The notes under the pieces are model-generated. The model was given only the letters and a program-made list of their open reading frames with translations, ran no database searches and was not told the origin of the DNA. Made by a program: the position numbers and the translations under genes. Source: Litoribacillus peritrichatus (lineage in GTDB: Bacteria; Pseudomonadota; Gammaproteobacteria; Pseudomonadales; Litoribrevibacteraceae). Taken from it: a DNA stretch of 64,000 nucleotides. Below, piece after piece: positions 42,507 to 51,563 of the stretch; the stretch's first letter is position 1; every line of letters starts with the position of its first letter. The stretch covers positions 62,001-126,000 of the forward strand of contig NZ_BAABBN010000007.1 in NCBI RefSeq assembly GCF_039537985.1. The letters are read 5' to 3'.

Positions 42507-42795
42507 GGATTGGTGTACAGCTCGGTTGTTTTTGTTATGACACGGATAATTCTAAACCAAATTTGCTCGTGTCCTATGAAATATTGAACGTATGCATTTA
42601 AAGAATGGCTTATGCGTACTGTGGATAAGTTATCTATTACTATGATTTTATTCATTTTTATTGTGATTATTGATTTTGTGCATGGCCCTTGTTGATTCGG
42701 CATTGGTGTTGTGTGTTTTCAGTTTATATCTTGTGGATAAACCAACTTTAACGAACAGCAACCAATCAATGGCAAACGCAACAAGGATTCAGACT

Positions 42796-43509
42796 ATGAA
42801 CAATAAAGTGGGGATATTGGGCGGTATGGGGCCGTTGGCCACAGTGGACTTCATCCAAAAAATCATTGCTAACACCCCGGCACAAAGTGATCAGGATCAT
42901 ATTCCGCTGCTCATTCATTCCGTACCCCAGATTCCCGATCGGACGGCCTGTTTAATGGATGGTTCTGCTTCGCCGTTGCCTGCGTTAAAAATGGGCTTGG
43001 AAACGCTTGTTCAAGGCGGTGTGGGGTGCATTGCGATTCCTTGCAATACCGCACATTACTGGCATGAGGCGTTAGCCAAGGCGACGCAAACCGAAGTATT
43101 ACACATTGCCAGAGTGTGTGCCGAGCAGATAGCAGGGGGTTCCGGTGTTCGTCGGGTTGGTTTGTTGGCGACGGACGGCACCTTAAAAGCCGGATTTTAT
43201 GAACGGGAGTTGGCTCAATACGGGCTGACGTGTGCATTCCCGGCCGATGATGTACAGAAGTCGGTGATGGAGGGCATCTATCAGGTTAAATCCGGCAAGG
43301 TCACAGAGGGGGCTGCTTACTTAGAAGCTGCAGTGCAGAACCTGTTGGAACAGGGGGCTGAACGCGTCATTTTAGGCTGTACCGAAATTCCGTTGGCACT
43401 TGAACAAATTCACTCACCGTTATTGCCTTTCGGCGTAGACGCCACTGGCGCGCTTGCTGAAGCCTGTGTTGCTTGGTATTTGGCTCAAAAGCAGCCATTG
43501 GCTGCATAA
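42796..43509 (+). CDS. Aspartate/glutamate racemase family protein
   Basis: A 237-residue PLP-independent racemase with the two catalytic Cys segments 'IPCNTAHYWHE' (Cys near 77) and 'ILGCTEIPLALEQ' (Cys near 195), and the N-terminal 'VGILGGMGPLATVDF'. The longest frame begins at 42670, but AAGGA at 42783-42787 selects ATG 42796. It probably interconverts D- and L-aspartate so that D-aspartate can enter through aspartase; glutamate is less likely given the neighbouring aspA. It is followed by a strong terminator and then by the sigma-54 region of aspA. Divergent to lysR. Confidence 0.88.
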   Translation: MNNKVGILGGMGPLATVDFIQKIIANTPAQSDQDHIPLLIHSVPQIPDRTACLMDGSASPLPALKMGLETLVQGGVGCIAIPCNTAHYWHEALAKATQTEVLHIARVCAEQIAGGSGVRRVGLLATDGTLKAGFYERELAQYGLTCAFPADDVQKSVMEGIYQVKSGKVTEGAAYLEAAVQNLLEQGAERVILGCTEIPLALEQIHSPLLPFGVDATGALAEACVAWYLAQKQPLAA

Positions 43510-43534
43510 GTTTCTACTGACCCCTCGTTAGTTT

Positions 43535-43557
43535 GGCGCTCTTGGAGCGCCTTTTTT
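43535..43557 (+). terminator. Intrinsic terminator after the racemase gene
   Basis: GGCGCTC-TTG-GAGCGCC (7-bp stem, 3-base loop) followed by six T. Confidence 0.92.
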
Positions 43558-43638
43558 ATGCCTAGCTGGTTTACCTTTTGCCCGTCGGTATAGGTCTGTG
43601 AATTATTTTTCTGAATGATGCCTGAGAACGACTTGAAG

Positions 43639-43765
43639 AAAGGGGTATAACCTGTTGAAAGGTTATAACTTTGGTGGCTTCAGCTTAACGTATTGAAATG
43701 AATAGAAAAGTTGTGGTTTTGGCCGATCCTCAAGCAAAAAAACAAGCTGTAGGTTATACCCCTTT
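43639..43765 (+). promoter_or_regulatory. Paired inverted repeats, probable upstream activator sites for aspA
   Basis: AAAGGGGTATAACCT (43639-43653) and its exact inverse AGGTTATACCCCTTT (43751-43765) are 97 bases apart. A half-copy GGTTATAAC (43661-43669) stands between, forming TATAACC/GGTTATA with the first copy. They lie about 75-215 bases before the sigma-54 promoter, the normal place for an NtrC-type enhancer. The rest of 43558-43978 shows no gene. Confidence 0.65.
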
Positions 43766-43837
43766 GAATGCCGTTGTTTTTCATGTGAATGGCTTAAATA
43801 TCTTTTAAATCAGCTGGTTATATCTGTTTTGTCGGTT

Positions 43838-43853
43838 TGGCATCCAAATTGCG
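43838..43853 (+). promoter_or_regulatory. Sigma-54 promoter of aspA
   Basis: TGGCATCCAAATTGC has GG at 43839-43840 and GC at 43851-43852 with exactly 10 bases between, matching TGGCAC-N5-TTGC. Transcription would start near 43864, about 115 bases before the aspA start. Confidence 0.75.
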
Positions 43854-43978
43854 ATATCTCCTCAGGGATTCGGCTTTTGGTAAGGACGAATTCTTTACGG
43901 CTTTTGGTTCCCGCAAACCGGTGAACGAAAACGGTTAATGCCCTTGGTTAATTAAAAATAAAGATTAGGTGCCGAGTG

Positions 43979-45412
43979 ATGAGTACGACATACGCGATGA
44001 ACATGACATCCCCTTTCCGAAAGGAAAAAGACCTTTTGGGTGACGCTATGGTGCCTGGGGAGGCTTATTACGGTATCCAGACTCATCGAGCGACGCAGAA
44101 CTTCGATTTGAGCGGCGTGCCTTTAAGCCATTTTCCGCAATTGGTACGCGCGCTTGCCATGGTAAAACTGGCCGCAGCCAGAGCCAACAACCAGTTGGGT
44201 TTGTTGGAGGAACCGAAAACCAAGGCCATTGAAGCGGCAGTAGCTAAGTTACTTGAAGGTTATTGTCACGATCAGTTTGTGGTCGACATGATACAAGGTG
44301 GCGCAGGGACTTCCACCAATATGAACGCTAACGAAGTCATCGCTAATGTTGCGCTGGAACACATGGGCCACGCAAAAGGAGACTACCAACATCTGCATCC
44401 GAATAACGATGTGAACATGTCTCAATCCACCAACGATGCCTATCCAACCGCTGTACGCCTGTCGATTTTGTTGAGTCATGGTGATGTGGTCAATGCCCTG
44501 GCTTCTTTGCAGCAAGCCTTCCTGAAAAAAGCGGATGAATTTAAACATATTTTGAAAATGGGCCGGACTCAGTTGCAGGATGCGGTGCCAATGACCTTAG
44601 GGCAGGAATTTAATTCGTTTGCGACCACGTTGGGTGAGGACATTGATCGGGTAGCCGGTCTTTCAGAGTTGCTTAAAGAAGTGAATTTGGGTGGCACCGC
44701 CATTGGCACTGGGATCAATACTGACCCGGAATACGCCAAATTGGCCGTTGAACAATTGTCTGAAATCAGTGGCATTCAATTTAAATCGGCGTCTGACTTG
44801 GTGGAAGCCAGCTCGGATATGGGCGCGTTTGTGTTGTTCTCTTCCATGCTGAAGCGGTTAGCGGTCAAACTTTCCAAAATTTCCAACGATTTACGTTTGC
44901 TGAGCATGGGCCCTCGTTGTGGCCTGAGTGAAATTAATTTACCTGCGCAGCAGCCGGGCAGTTCAATCATGCCGGGCAAGATTAATCCGGTGATTCCGGA
45001 AGCGGTCAATCAGGTGGCGTATCAGGTGATTGGTAACGATATGGCGGTGACCATGGCGGCCGAAGCGGGTCAGTTGCAGTTAAATGCCATGGAGCCATTG
45101 ATTGCCTACAACGTGCTGGAATCCATCCGCATGTTATCCCGAGCAATGCACATGCTTGAAACGCGCTGTATTACCGGCATTACCGCCAATGAGGAACATT
45201 GTCAGCACATGGTCGACCAGAGCATTGGCAGTATTACCGCAGTGAGTCCTTACATCGGCTATGAAAACGCTACCCGTATTGCAAAAGAAGCTTTGGCCAG
45301 TGGTCGGGGCGTGCTGGAACTGATCCGTGAAGAAGCACTATTAAAACCGGAAGTGCTCGATCAAATTTTAAAACCTGAAAACATGATCAGACCTCAGCGC
45401 TGGCTGCGTTGA
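43979..45412 (+). CDS. aspA: Aspartate ammonia-lyase
   Basis: Splits L-aspartate into fumarate and ammonia. The 477-residue protein has the aspartase/fumarase superfamily signature 'GSSIMPGKINPVIPE' (about 321-335), 'GGAGTSTNMNANEVIAN' (order of sequence) and 'SQSTNDAYPTA', with 'GRTQLQDAVPMTLGQEF'. The frame also offers GTG 43976; ATG 43979 is preferred. Expression is probably sigma-54-dependent through the promoter at 43838-43853 and the local NtrC-type regulator. The symporter gene follows after 146 bases, giving a complete route from uptake to fumarate. Aspartase is preferred over fumarase because of the racemase and amino-acid-type context. Confidence 0.93.
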   Translation: MSTTYAMNMTSPFRKEKDLLGDAMVPGEAYYGIQTHRATQNFDLSGVPLSHFPQLVRALAMVKLAAARANNQLGLLEEPKTKAIEAAVAKLLEGYCHDQFVVDMIQGGAGTSTNMNANEVIANVALEHMGHAKGDYQHLHPNNDVNMSQSTNDAYPTAVRLSILLSHGDVVNALASLQQAFLKKADEFKHILKMGRTQLQDAVPMTLGQEFNSFATTLGEDIDRVAGLSELLKEVNLGGTAIGTGINTDPEYAKLAVEQLSEISGIQFKSASDLVEASSDMGAFVLFSSMLKRLAVKLSKISNDLRLLSMGPRCGLSEINLPAQQPGSSIMPGKINPVIPEAVNQVAYQVIGNDMAVTMAAEAGQLQLNAMEPLIAYNVLESIRMLSRAMHMLETRCITGITANEEHCQHMVDQSIGSITAVSPYIGYENATRIAKEALASGRGVLELIREEALLKPEVLDQILKPENMIRPQRWLR

Positions 45413-45558
45413 GGCTGATTATTTCTGAAACCAGAACGGTTGAACAAATTCAAATCGCTCTTCGGGATGAGATGGCTCAGACCAATGCAAACTCAGAGAG
45501 TATTTGAACTTGTTCAATGAATTACACCAACCCACTACAACAACTATAGGGTGATGTT

Positions 45559-46878
45559 ATGCAACCATCATTGACGAATGAAAGTAACAAGGGAATTTGG
45601 GGCCGACTGGCCTTATGGAAGAAAATCCTGATTGGTATGACGCTCGGTATCATTGCCGGTGCGATTCTTGGCCCCGATGCGGAAGTGTTAAAACCGATTG
45701 GTACTTTGTTTATTCACGCGATTAAGATGCTGATTGTTCCTTTGGTTTTCTGTTCGTTGATTGTGGGTGTGACCTCCATGCAGGACACCCGGAAAATGGG
45801 CCGTATCGGTTTAAAATCGGTCTTCATTTACCTCGGTACCACGGCTGTGGCAATCACCATCGGTATGGTGCTGGCGACGCTATTAACGCCGGGCGATGGC
45901 TTGAACATGGTGGCCAGTGCCGCAGCCGATGAAGGCAAGAGCGCGCCATCGCTGGTGGATACCATCATCAATCTTGTGCCTAAGAATCCGGTGGATGCTT
46001 TGGCTGCAGGTAATATTCTGCAAATCATCGTATTTGCTTTAGGTTTGGGTATTTCATTCAATCTGGTGGGTGAAAAAGCCAGGCCTGCCGTGGCTGTGTT
46101 TGAAAGCCTGGCGGAAGCCATGTACAAGCTGACAGAGCTTGTTATGAAATTTGCACCGTACGGTATTTTCGGTTTGATGGCCTGGGTATCCGGCAAGTAC
46201 GGTCTGGACATCCTAATGCCGTTGATCAAAGTGATTGCCGTGGCTTACATCGGCAGCATCATTCATGTGGTGGTGGTTTACAGTGGCATCATCAGTGTGT
46301 TTGCTCAGTTGAATCCAATCCGTTACTTAAAAGCCTTGGTTAATCCTGCCGCTGTTGCATTCACTACAACAAGCAGTTCTGGCACGTTACCGGCAACCAT
46401 CAAATGCGCTCGTGAAGAAATGGGCGTTTCAAAAGGCATTTCCAGTTTTGTGCTTCCTTTAGGTGCAACCATCAATATGGATGGCACGGCTTTGTACCAG
46501 GGTGTGACGGCATTGTTTGTGGCTCAGGCGTTTGGTGTGGATTTGGGCATGGCGGAATATGTGACCATCATTCTTACCGCGACTTTGGCGTCGATTGGTA
46601 CGGCGGGCGTGCCTGGCGCAGGTCTGATCATGTTGTCTTTGGTCTTAACCACCGTTGGTTTGCCGATGGAAGGTTTGGCGATCATCGCTGGTATTGACCG
46701 AATTCTGGATATGGCGCGCACCAGTGTCAACGTGTGTGGTGACTTGATGGTGTCTGTTCTGGTTGGCAAGAGTGAAAACGAGCTGGATACCGCGATTTAT
46801 AACAAGGAAGCACCTGCAACGACGGCGTTTGGCACTCAGAGCAGTCAGGCGTCTTATTCAAACGCAGACGCAGGTTAA
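45559..46878 (+). CDS. Dicarboxylate/amino acid:cation symporter (DAACS family)
   Basis: The 439-residue protein has the DAACS (GltP/DctA) pattern: eight membrane helices with two re-entrant loops, the Ser-rich 'TTTSSSGTLPATIKCA' hairpin (about 273-288), 'LPLGATINMDGTALYQG' (the NMDG cation/substrate motif near 311) and 'GTAGVPGAGLIML', followed by 'IDRILDMARTSVNVCGD', whose Arg at the end of helix 8 is common in acidic amino-acid carriers. It imports aspartate, glutamate or C4-dicarboxylates with Na+ or H+. It lies after aspA on the same strand, with a large hairpin at its 3' side. Confidence 0.92.
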   Translation: MQPSLTNESNKGIWGRLALWKKILIGMTLGIIAGAILGPDAEVLKPIGTLFIHAIKMLIVPLVFCSLIVGVTSMQDTRKMGRIGLKSVFIYLGTTAVAITIGMVLATLLTPGDGLNMVASAAADEGKSAPSLVDTIINLVPKNPVDALAAGNILQIIVFALGLGISFNLVGEKARPAVAVFESLAEAMYKLTELVMKFAPYGIFGLMAWVSGKYGLDILMPLIKVIAVAYIGSIIHVVVVYSGIISVFAQLNPIRYLKALVNPAAVAFTTTSSSGTLPATIKCAREEMGVSKGISSFVLPLGATINMDGTALYQGVTALFVAQAFGVDLGMAEYVTIILTATLASIGTAGVPGAGLIMLSLVLTTVGLPMEGLAIIAGIDRILDMARTSVNVCGDLMVSVLVGKSENELDTAIYNKEAPATTAFGTQSSQASYSNADAG

Positions 46879-46962
46879 TTTGAGTTTGAAGTTGGCTTGA
46901 GTTTGAAGTTGAGGTGGCTTGGATTCAGTTAAGTCACCGCCTGCCGCGCCTGCAATGGGTGC

Positions 46963-47010
46963 GGTGTTATTTAAAAGTACTGTCTGCAAGCAGTACTTTT
47001 AAATAACACC
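46963..47010 (+). terminator. 20-bp perfect hairpin after the symporter gene
   Basis: Arms at 46963-46982 and 46991-47010 are perfectly complementary (GGTGTTATTT...GTACTG), with loop TCTGCAAG. There is no T-tract outside, but T-runs lie inside the right arm. It probably ends or stabilises the symporter transcript; it is also near the aceE leader. Confidence 0.65.
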
Positions 47011-47101
47011 TATAAGCAGCAATACCTAAGAACGTGTAAGAAATTACGTCCAAAAATAATACGCAACGATTTCAATAAGTACGATCCATTAGGAGAAGTA
47101 G

Positions 47102-49771
47102 ATGCTAGATGATTCAGATCCGGTCGAAACACGCGAGTGGTTAGATTCCTTAGAGTCGGTAATGGAAACCCAGGGCATCAATCGCTCTAGCTATCTGTTA
47201 ACCCGGTTATCCGAACGCGCAACGCGCGAAGGCACTCAGTTGCCTTATTCGATTACTACCCCGTATCGCAATACCATTCCTGTCAGCAAAGAAGCCCCCA
47301 TGCCGGGCGACTTGTTCATGGAGCGCCGGATTCGTTCTTTGATTCGCTGGAATGCCTTGGCGATGGTGATTCGTGCCAATCAACGACCGGGCGATCTGGG
47401 TGGTCACATCTCTACTTTTTCTTCGATCGCGACATTGTATGACGTGGGATTCAATTATTTTTTCCATGCGGGGGATGAAACCCGTGATGCCGACCTGGTT
47501 TATATCCAGGGTCACACGGCGCCGGGTATCTATGCGCGTTCGTTCCTTGAAGGCCGCATCAGTGAAGAACAGATGGATAACTTCCGTAGCGAAGTGGATG
47601 GCAATGGCTTGTCGTCTTATCCACACCCTTGGTTGATGCCGGATTACTGGCAGTTCCCGACGGTTTCCATGGGGTTGGGGCCGTTACAGGCCATTTATCA
47701 GGCGCACGTGATGAAATACATGGAGAGTCGCGAACTGACCAATACCTCGGACCGTAAGGTCTGGTGTTTTGTGGGCGATGGCGAAACCGATGAACCGGAA
47801 ACACTGGGCTCGATTGCGTTGGCCGGCCGGGAAAAACTCGACAACCTGATTTTCGTGGTGAACTGTAACTTGCAGCGTCTGGATGGCCCGGTACGAGGCA
47901 ATGGCAAGATCATTCAGGAACTGGAAGGCGTCTTCCGTGGCGCGGGCTGGAACGTCATTAAAGTGGTTTGGGGTCGTCGTTGGGACCCGTTGTTCGAACA
48001 AGACAAAAACGGTGCCATGCAAAAAGCGATGGACGCCGTGGTGGATGGTGAGCTTCAGAACCTGAAGAGCAATGGCCCGGAATACATTCGTAAACAATTC
48101 TTTGGCAGTGATCCGGATTTGGCCAAGTTGACTGAAGGCCTGACGGATGAAGACATCGCGCAATTGAATCGTGGCGGTCATGACCCTTACAAGGTGTATG
48201 CGGCGTATCAGGCGGCGACCAAACACAAAGGCCAGCCAACGGTTATTCTGGCGCACACCATTAAAGGTTATGGCTTTGGCTCGGCCGGTGAAGCTCAAAA
48301 TACCACCCACTCTTTGAAAAAACTGGATCAGGACACGTTGAAGTCGTTCCGTAATCGCTTCGGTATTCCGTTAAGCGACGAAGAGTTAAAAGAGGTGCCG
48401 TATTATCGTCCGGCGGAAGACAGCCCGGAAATGTTGTACATGAATAAACGTCGCCAACAGTTGGGCGGCTTTTATCCGAATCGACGGGCGCAAAGTCAGC
48501 CGTTGACCGTTCCTGAGCTGAGTGCGTTTGAAGGCCAACTGAAGGGCTCGGGCGATCGTGAAATTTCCACCACCATGGCATTCGTTCGATTGCTGTCGTC
48601 GTTAACCAAAGACAAGCGCATTGGTAAACGTGTTGTGCCGATTGTGCCGGATGAAGCACGTACCTTTGGGATGGAAGGCATGTTCCGCCAGTTGGGTATT
48701 TATACCGCAGAAGGCCAAAAGTACGTGCCCCACGACCGCGATCAGATGATGTATTACCGGGAGGACAAACAAGGGCAGATTCTGGAAGAAGGCATCAACG
48801 AAGCCGGAGCCATGTCGGCTTGGGCGGCGTGTGCGACTTCATACAGCACTCACGATTATCCGCTGGTGCCGTTTTACATTTTCTACTCCATGTTTGGTTT
48901 CCAACGCGTGGGCGACTTGGCCTGGGCGGCCGGTGACATGCAGGCGCGTGGCTTCCTAATGGGGGGAACGGCTGGTCGAACCACGCTGAATGGTGAAGGG
49001 TTACAGCATCAGGACGGCCACAGTCACATTCTGGCCGGAACGGTTCCGAATTGCGTGGCTTATGATCCTGCGTATGCGTATGAGCTGGCGGTGATTATTC
49101 AGGACGGTTTGCGACGCATGTACGGCGAGAATGAAAACGTGTTTTATTACCTCACCATCATGAATGAGAACTATCGCCAACCTGAAATGCCAGAGGGTGC
49201 AGAAGAAGGCATTATCAAAGGCATGTATCTGTTTGAGTCTGTGGAAGCGGACGCCGGAGACAAAGGTGAATCTGGTTTAAGAGTGCAATTGCTGGGGTCT
49301 GGCGCGATTCTCAATGAAGTACGTGCGGCTGCACAGTTATTAAAAGACGATTTTGGCATCAGCTCCGATGTATGGAGCGCAACCAGTTTTAATGAATTGG
49401 CGCGTGACGGTCAGCATGTTCGACGTTGGAACATGTTGCACCCGGACGAGCCTTCCAAAGAAGCGTACGTCACTGCTTGTCTGAAAGATCAGCAAGGGCC
49501 TGTGATTGCGTCGAGCGATTACATCAAGTTGTACGGTGAGCAGATTCGAGCTTATGTCCCCACAGACTATACCGTGTTGGGCACGGATGGCTTTGGACGA
49601 AGCGACACTCGACAAAAACTACGACGCTTTTTTGAAGTGGATCGTCATTATGTGGCCGTTGCAGCGCTTGAAGCGTTGGCTAATCGTAATGAAATTGAGA
49701 TGTCGCGGGTACTTGATGCCATGCGTAAATACGACATTGACCGTAACTTGCCTAATCCGGTGAGTCGTTAA
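47102..49771 (+). CDS. aceE: Pyruvate dehydrogenase E1 component (homodimeric type)
   Basis: Thiamine-diphosphate-dependent decarboxylation of pyruvate and acetyl transfer to lipoyl-E2. The 889-residue length is normal. Visible motifs include 'YIQGHTAPGIYARSFLEGR', the ThDP-Mg2+ segment 'VGDGETDEPETLG' to 'NCNLQRLDGPV', 'GGTAGRTTLNGEGLQHQDGHSH' (by order) and 'VPDEARTFGMEG'. AGGAG lies six bases before ATG 47102. It is followed 30 bases later by aceF. No pdhR-type regulator is adjacent and no lpdA follows, so E3 must be encoded elsewhere. Confidence 0.98.
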   Translation: MLDDSDPVETREWLDSLESVMETQGINRSSYLLTRLSERATREGTQLPYSITTPYRNTIPVSKEAPMPGDLFMERRIRSLIRWNALAMVIRANQRPGDLGGHISTFSSIATLYDVGFNYFFHAGDETRDADLVYIQGHTAPGIYARSFLEGRISEEQMDNFRSEVDGNGLSSYPHPWLMPDYWQFPTVSMGLGPLQAIYQAHVMKYMESRELTNTSDRKVWCFVGDGETDEPETLGSIALAGREKLDNLIFVVNCNLQRLDGPVRGNGKIIQELEGVFRGAGWNVIKVVWGRRWDPLFEQDKNGAMQKAMDAVVDGELQNLKSNGPEYIRKQFFGSDPDLAKLTEGLTDEDIAQLNRGGHDPYKVYAAYQAATKHKGQPTVILAHTIKGYGFGSAGEAQNTTHSLKKLDQDTLKSFRNRFGIPLSDEELKEVPYYRPAEDSPEMLYMNKRRQQLGGFYPNRRAQSQPLTVPELSAFEGQLKGSGDREISTTMAFVRLLSSLTKDKRIGKRVVPIVPDEARTFGMEGMFRQLGIYTAEGQKYVPHDRDQMMYYREDKQGQILEEGINEAGAMSAWAACATSYSTHDYPLVPFYIFYSMFGFQRVGDLAWAAGDMQARGFLMGGTAGRTTLNGEGLQHQDGHSHILAGTVPNCVAYDPAYAYELAVIIQDGLRRMYGENENVFYYLTIMNENYRQPEMPEGAEEGIIKGMYLFESVEADAGDKGESGLRVQLLGSGAILNEVRAAAQLLKDDFGISSDVWSATSFNELARDGQHVRRWNMLHPDEPSKEAYVTACLKDQQGPVIASSDYIKLYGEQIRAYVPTDYTVLGTDGFGRSDTRQKLRRFFEVDRHYVAVAALEALANRNEIEMSRVLDAMRKYDIDRNLPNPVSR

Positions 49772-49801
49772 AGGTTTTGTGATCAATAAAAGGAGCTTGA
49801 T

Positions 49802-51472
49802 ATGAGTGTTGTTGAAATCAGGGTCCCTGACATTGGTGGCGGAACCGATGTTGAGGTCATTGAGATTAGTGTGGCGGTGGGTGATCGAGTTGAAATTGAA
49901 GACTCGGTGATTGTTCTGGAAACCGATAAGGCCACGATGGAAATACCTGCGACGGACGCAGGCGTTGTGATAAACATGATGGTCGCGGTTGGCGATAAGG
50001 TTTCGGAAGGCGATCTGATTCTAACGCTGGAAGCGGAAGCGGGCGGTGTTGCTGCTGTGTCTGAAGAACCGAAGGATGCAAAGGCGGATATTGAAGAGCC
50101 TGAGGACAATAAAGGCCTGGTGTCGACAGCGGAGGAGGAACCATTACCCGTTTCGATCACCACCGTTCGTGTACCTGATTTGGGCGGTGCGACTCAGGTC
50201 AGTGTCATTGAAGTGCCTGTTTCAGAAGGGGATTCGGTTAGCGAAGACGATTACTTGATTGTAGTGGAAACCGACAAGGCTTCGATGGAAATTCCCTCGC
50301 CATCGGCAGGCATGGTTTCCAAACTGTTGACCAAGGTTGGCGATGAGCTGAAAGAAGGCGATCCGATTGCGGAGTTAAGCATTACCATTGCTTCAGTAAC
50401 CCCTTCGGTGTCGCCAAAGCCAGATGCTAGATCACTGAACACGGAGGTGGTTTCTGAAAAATCAGAGACGGCCAAGCGTGCGTCTCTAGCTCAAAACCAA
50501 GCCGGGCAATTAGACCAGTCGATTGCCGAGAGAGCCGCAAATGAACTGAATCAGACCTCAGGAAAAGCTCATGCAGGACCTGCGGTGCGTAAAATCGCGC
50601 GTGAGCTGGGTGTGGATCTGACGCAAGTGAAAGGCTCCGGGCCAAAACAGCGAATTGTCAAAGACGACGTTCAGGCGTTTGTTAAATCTCAGATGCAGAA
50701 AGTGCAAAGCGGCGCTTCGAATGTGGTTTCTGGTTCCGGCATCCCTGCGATCAAGTTACCAGACTTTAGTCAGTTCGGTGCGGTCGAACGTCAACCCATG
50801 AGCCGTATCCATAAGATCACCGCTGCGAACATGTCTGCCAATTGGTTGAACATTCCGCATGTCACTCAGTTTGATGAGGCGGACATCACCGAATTGGAAG
50901 CCTTTAGAAAACAACAGAAGAAAGTGGCGGAATTACGCAACGTCAAACTGACGCCGTTGCCGTTCATTCTGAAAGCCTGTGCGTATGCTTTGGCGCAATA
51001 CCCTCAGTTCAATGTCTCGCTCGATATGGACAAAGAGGAACTGATTCAGAAATCCTACATCCATATTGGTTTTGCAGTGGATACGCCAGACGGACTGGTG
51101 GTGCCAGTGATCCGGGATGTGGATCAAAAGGGCATCTGGCAGTTAGCGGAAGAGTGCATGGCGTTAGCCAAGAAAGCCAAAGATAAGAAACTGCTACCGT
51201 CTGATATGCAAGGCGGTTGTTTTACCATTTCCAGTTTGGGCAGTGTTGGAGGAACAGCCTTCACCCCCATCGTAAACGCACCTGAAGTCGCAATTTTAGG
51301 GGTATCTAAAGCCGCGATGAAGCCGGTTTACGATGGCGAAGGTTTTGTTCCTCGCTTAATGTTGCCGTTGTCACTGTCTTACGACCACCGAGCCGTAAAC
51401 GGTGCCGATGGCGCCAGGTTCACCTCGCTCTTGAGTGAGCTGCTGGGGGACATTCGAAACTTGGTTTTGTAA
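49802..51472 (+). CDS. aceF: Pyruvate dehydrogenase E2, dihydrolipoamide acetyltransferase (two lipoyl domains)
   Basis: The 556-residue protein has two N-terminal lipoyl domains with the modified lysines in ETDKA at Lys43 and Lys159, acidic/Ala linkers, a peripheral-subunit-binding domain ('GPAVRKIARELGVDLTQVKGSG' type, about 258-292) and the acetyltransferase core ending with the catalytic 'SYDHRAVNGADGARF' (His near 526). E. coli AceF has three lipoyl domains; two is common in other gammaproteobacteria. AAGGAG lies seven bases before ATG 49802. It forms the core of the complex with aceE; the E3 gene is not adjacent. Confidence 0.97.
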   Translation: MSVVEIRVPDIGGGTDVEVIEISVAVGDRVEIEDSVIVLETDKATMEIPATDAGVVINMMVAVGDKVSEGDLILTLEAEAGGVAAVSEEPKDAKADIEEPEDNKGLVSTAEEEPLPVSITTVRVPDLGGATQVSVIEVPVSEGDSVSEDDYLIVVETDKASMEIPSPSAGMVSKLLTKVGDELKEGDPIAELSITIASVTPSVSPKPDARSLNTEVVSEKSETAKRASLAQNQAGQLDQSIAERAANELNQTSGKAHAGPAVRKIARELGVDLTQVKGSGPKQRIVKDDVQAFVKSQMQKVQSGASNVVSGSGIPAIKLPDFSQFGAVERQPMSRIHKITAANMSANWLNIPHVTQFDEADITELEAFRKQQKKVAELRNVKLTPLPFILKACAYALAQYPQFNVSLDMDKEELIQKSYIHIGFAVDTPDGLVVPVIRDVDQKGIWQLAEECMALAKKAKDKKLLPSDMQGGCFTISSLGSVGGTAFTPIVNAPEVAILGVSKAAMKPVYDGEGFVPRLMLPLSLSYDHRAVNGADGARFTSLLSELLGDIRNLVL

Positions 51473-51507
51473 CACTTTGAGGTTGTAACTCTTTAACGTT
51501 GTAAACT

Positions 51508-51538
51508 TATGAGTCAGAGAACAAAGCTCTGGCTCATA
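51508..51538. terminator. Hairpin between convergent aceF and binding-protein genes
   Basis: TATGAGTCAGAG (51508-51519) pairs with CTCTGGCTCATA (51527-51538) with one G-T pair. Its place between convergent genes suggests a bidirectional terminator, although T-tracts are weak. Confidence 0.55.
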
Positions 51539-51563
51539 GTGCATTTCTTGTTCGCTCATCGTT

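Noticed and set aside
45480..45510. Second sigma-54 promoter before the symporter gene
   Set aside because: TGGCTC...ATGC has eleven rather than ten bases between GG and GC, and sigma-54 spacing is strict.
47684..48310. 208-codon minus-strand frame inside aceE
   Set aside because: It is an antisense shadow of the strongly conserved E1 gene.
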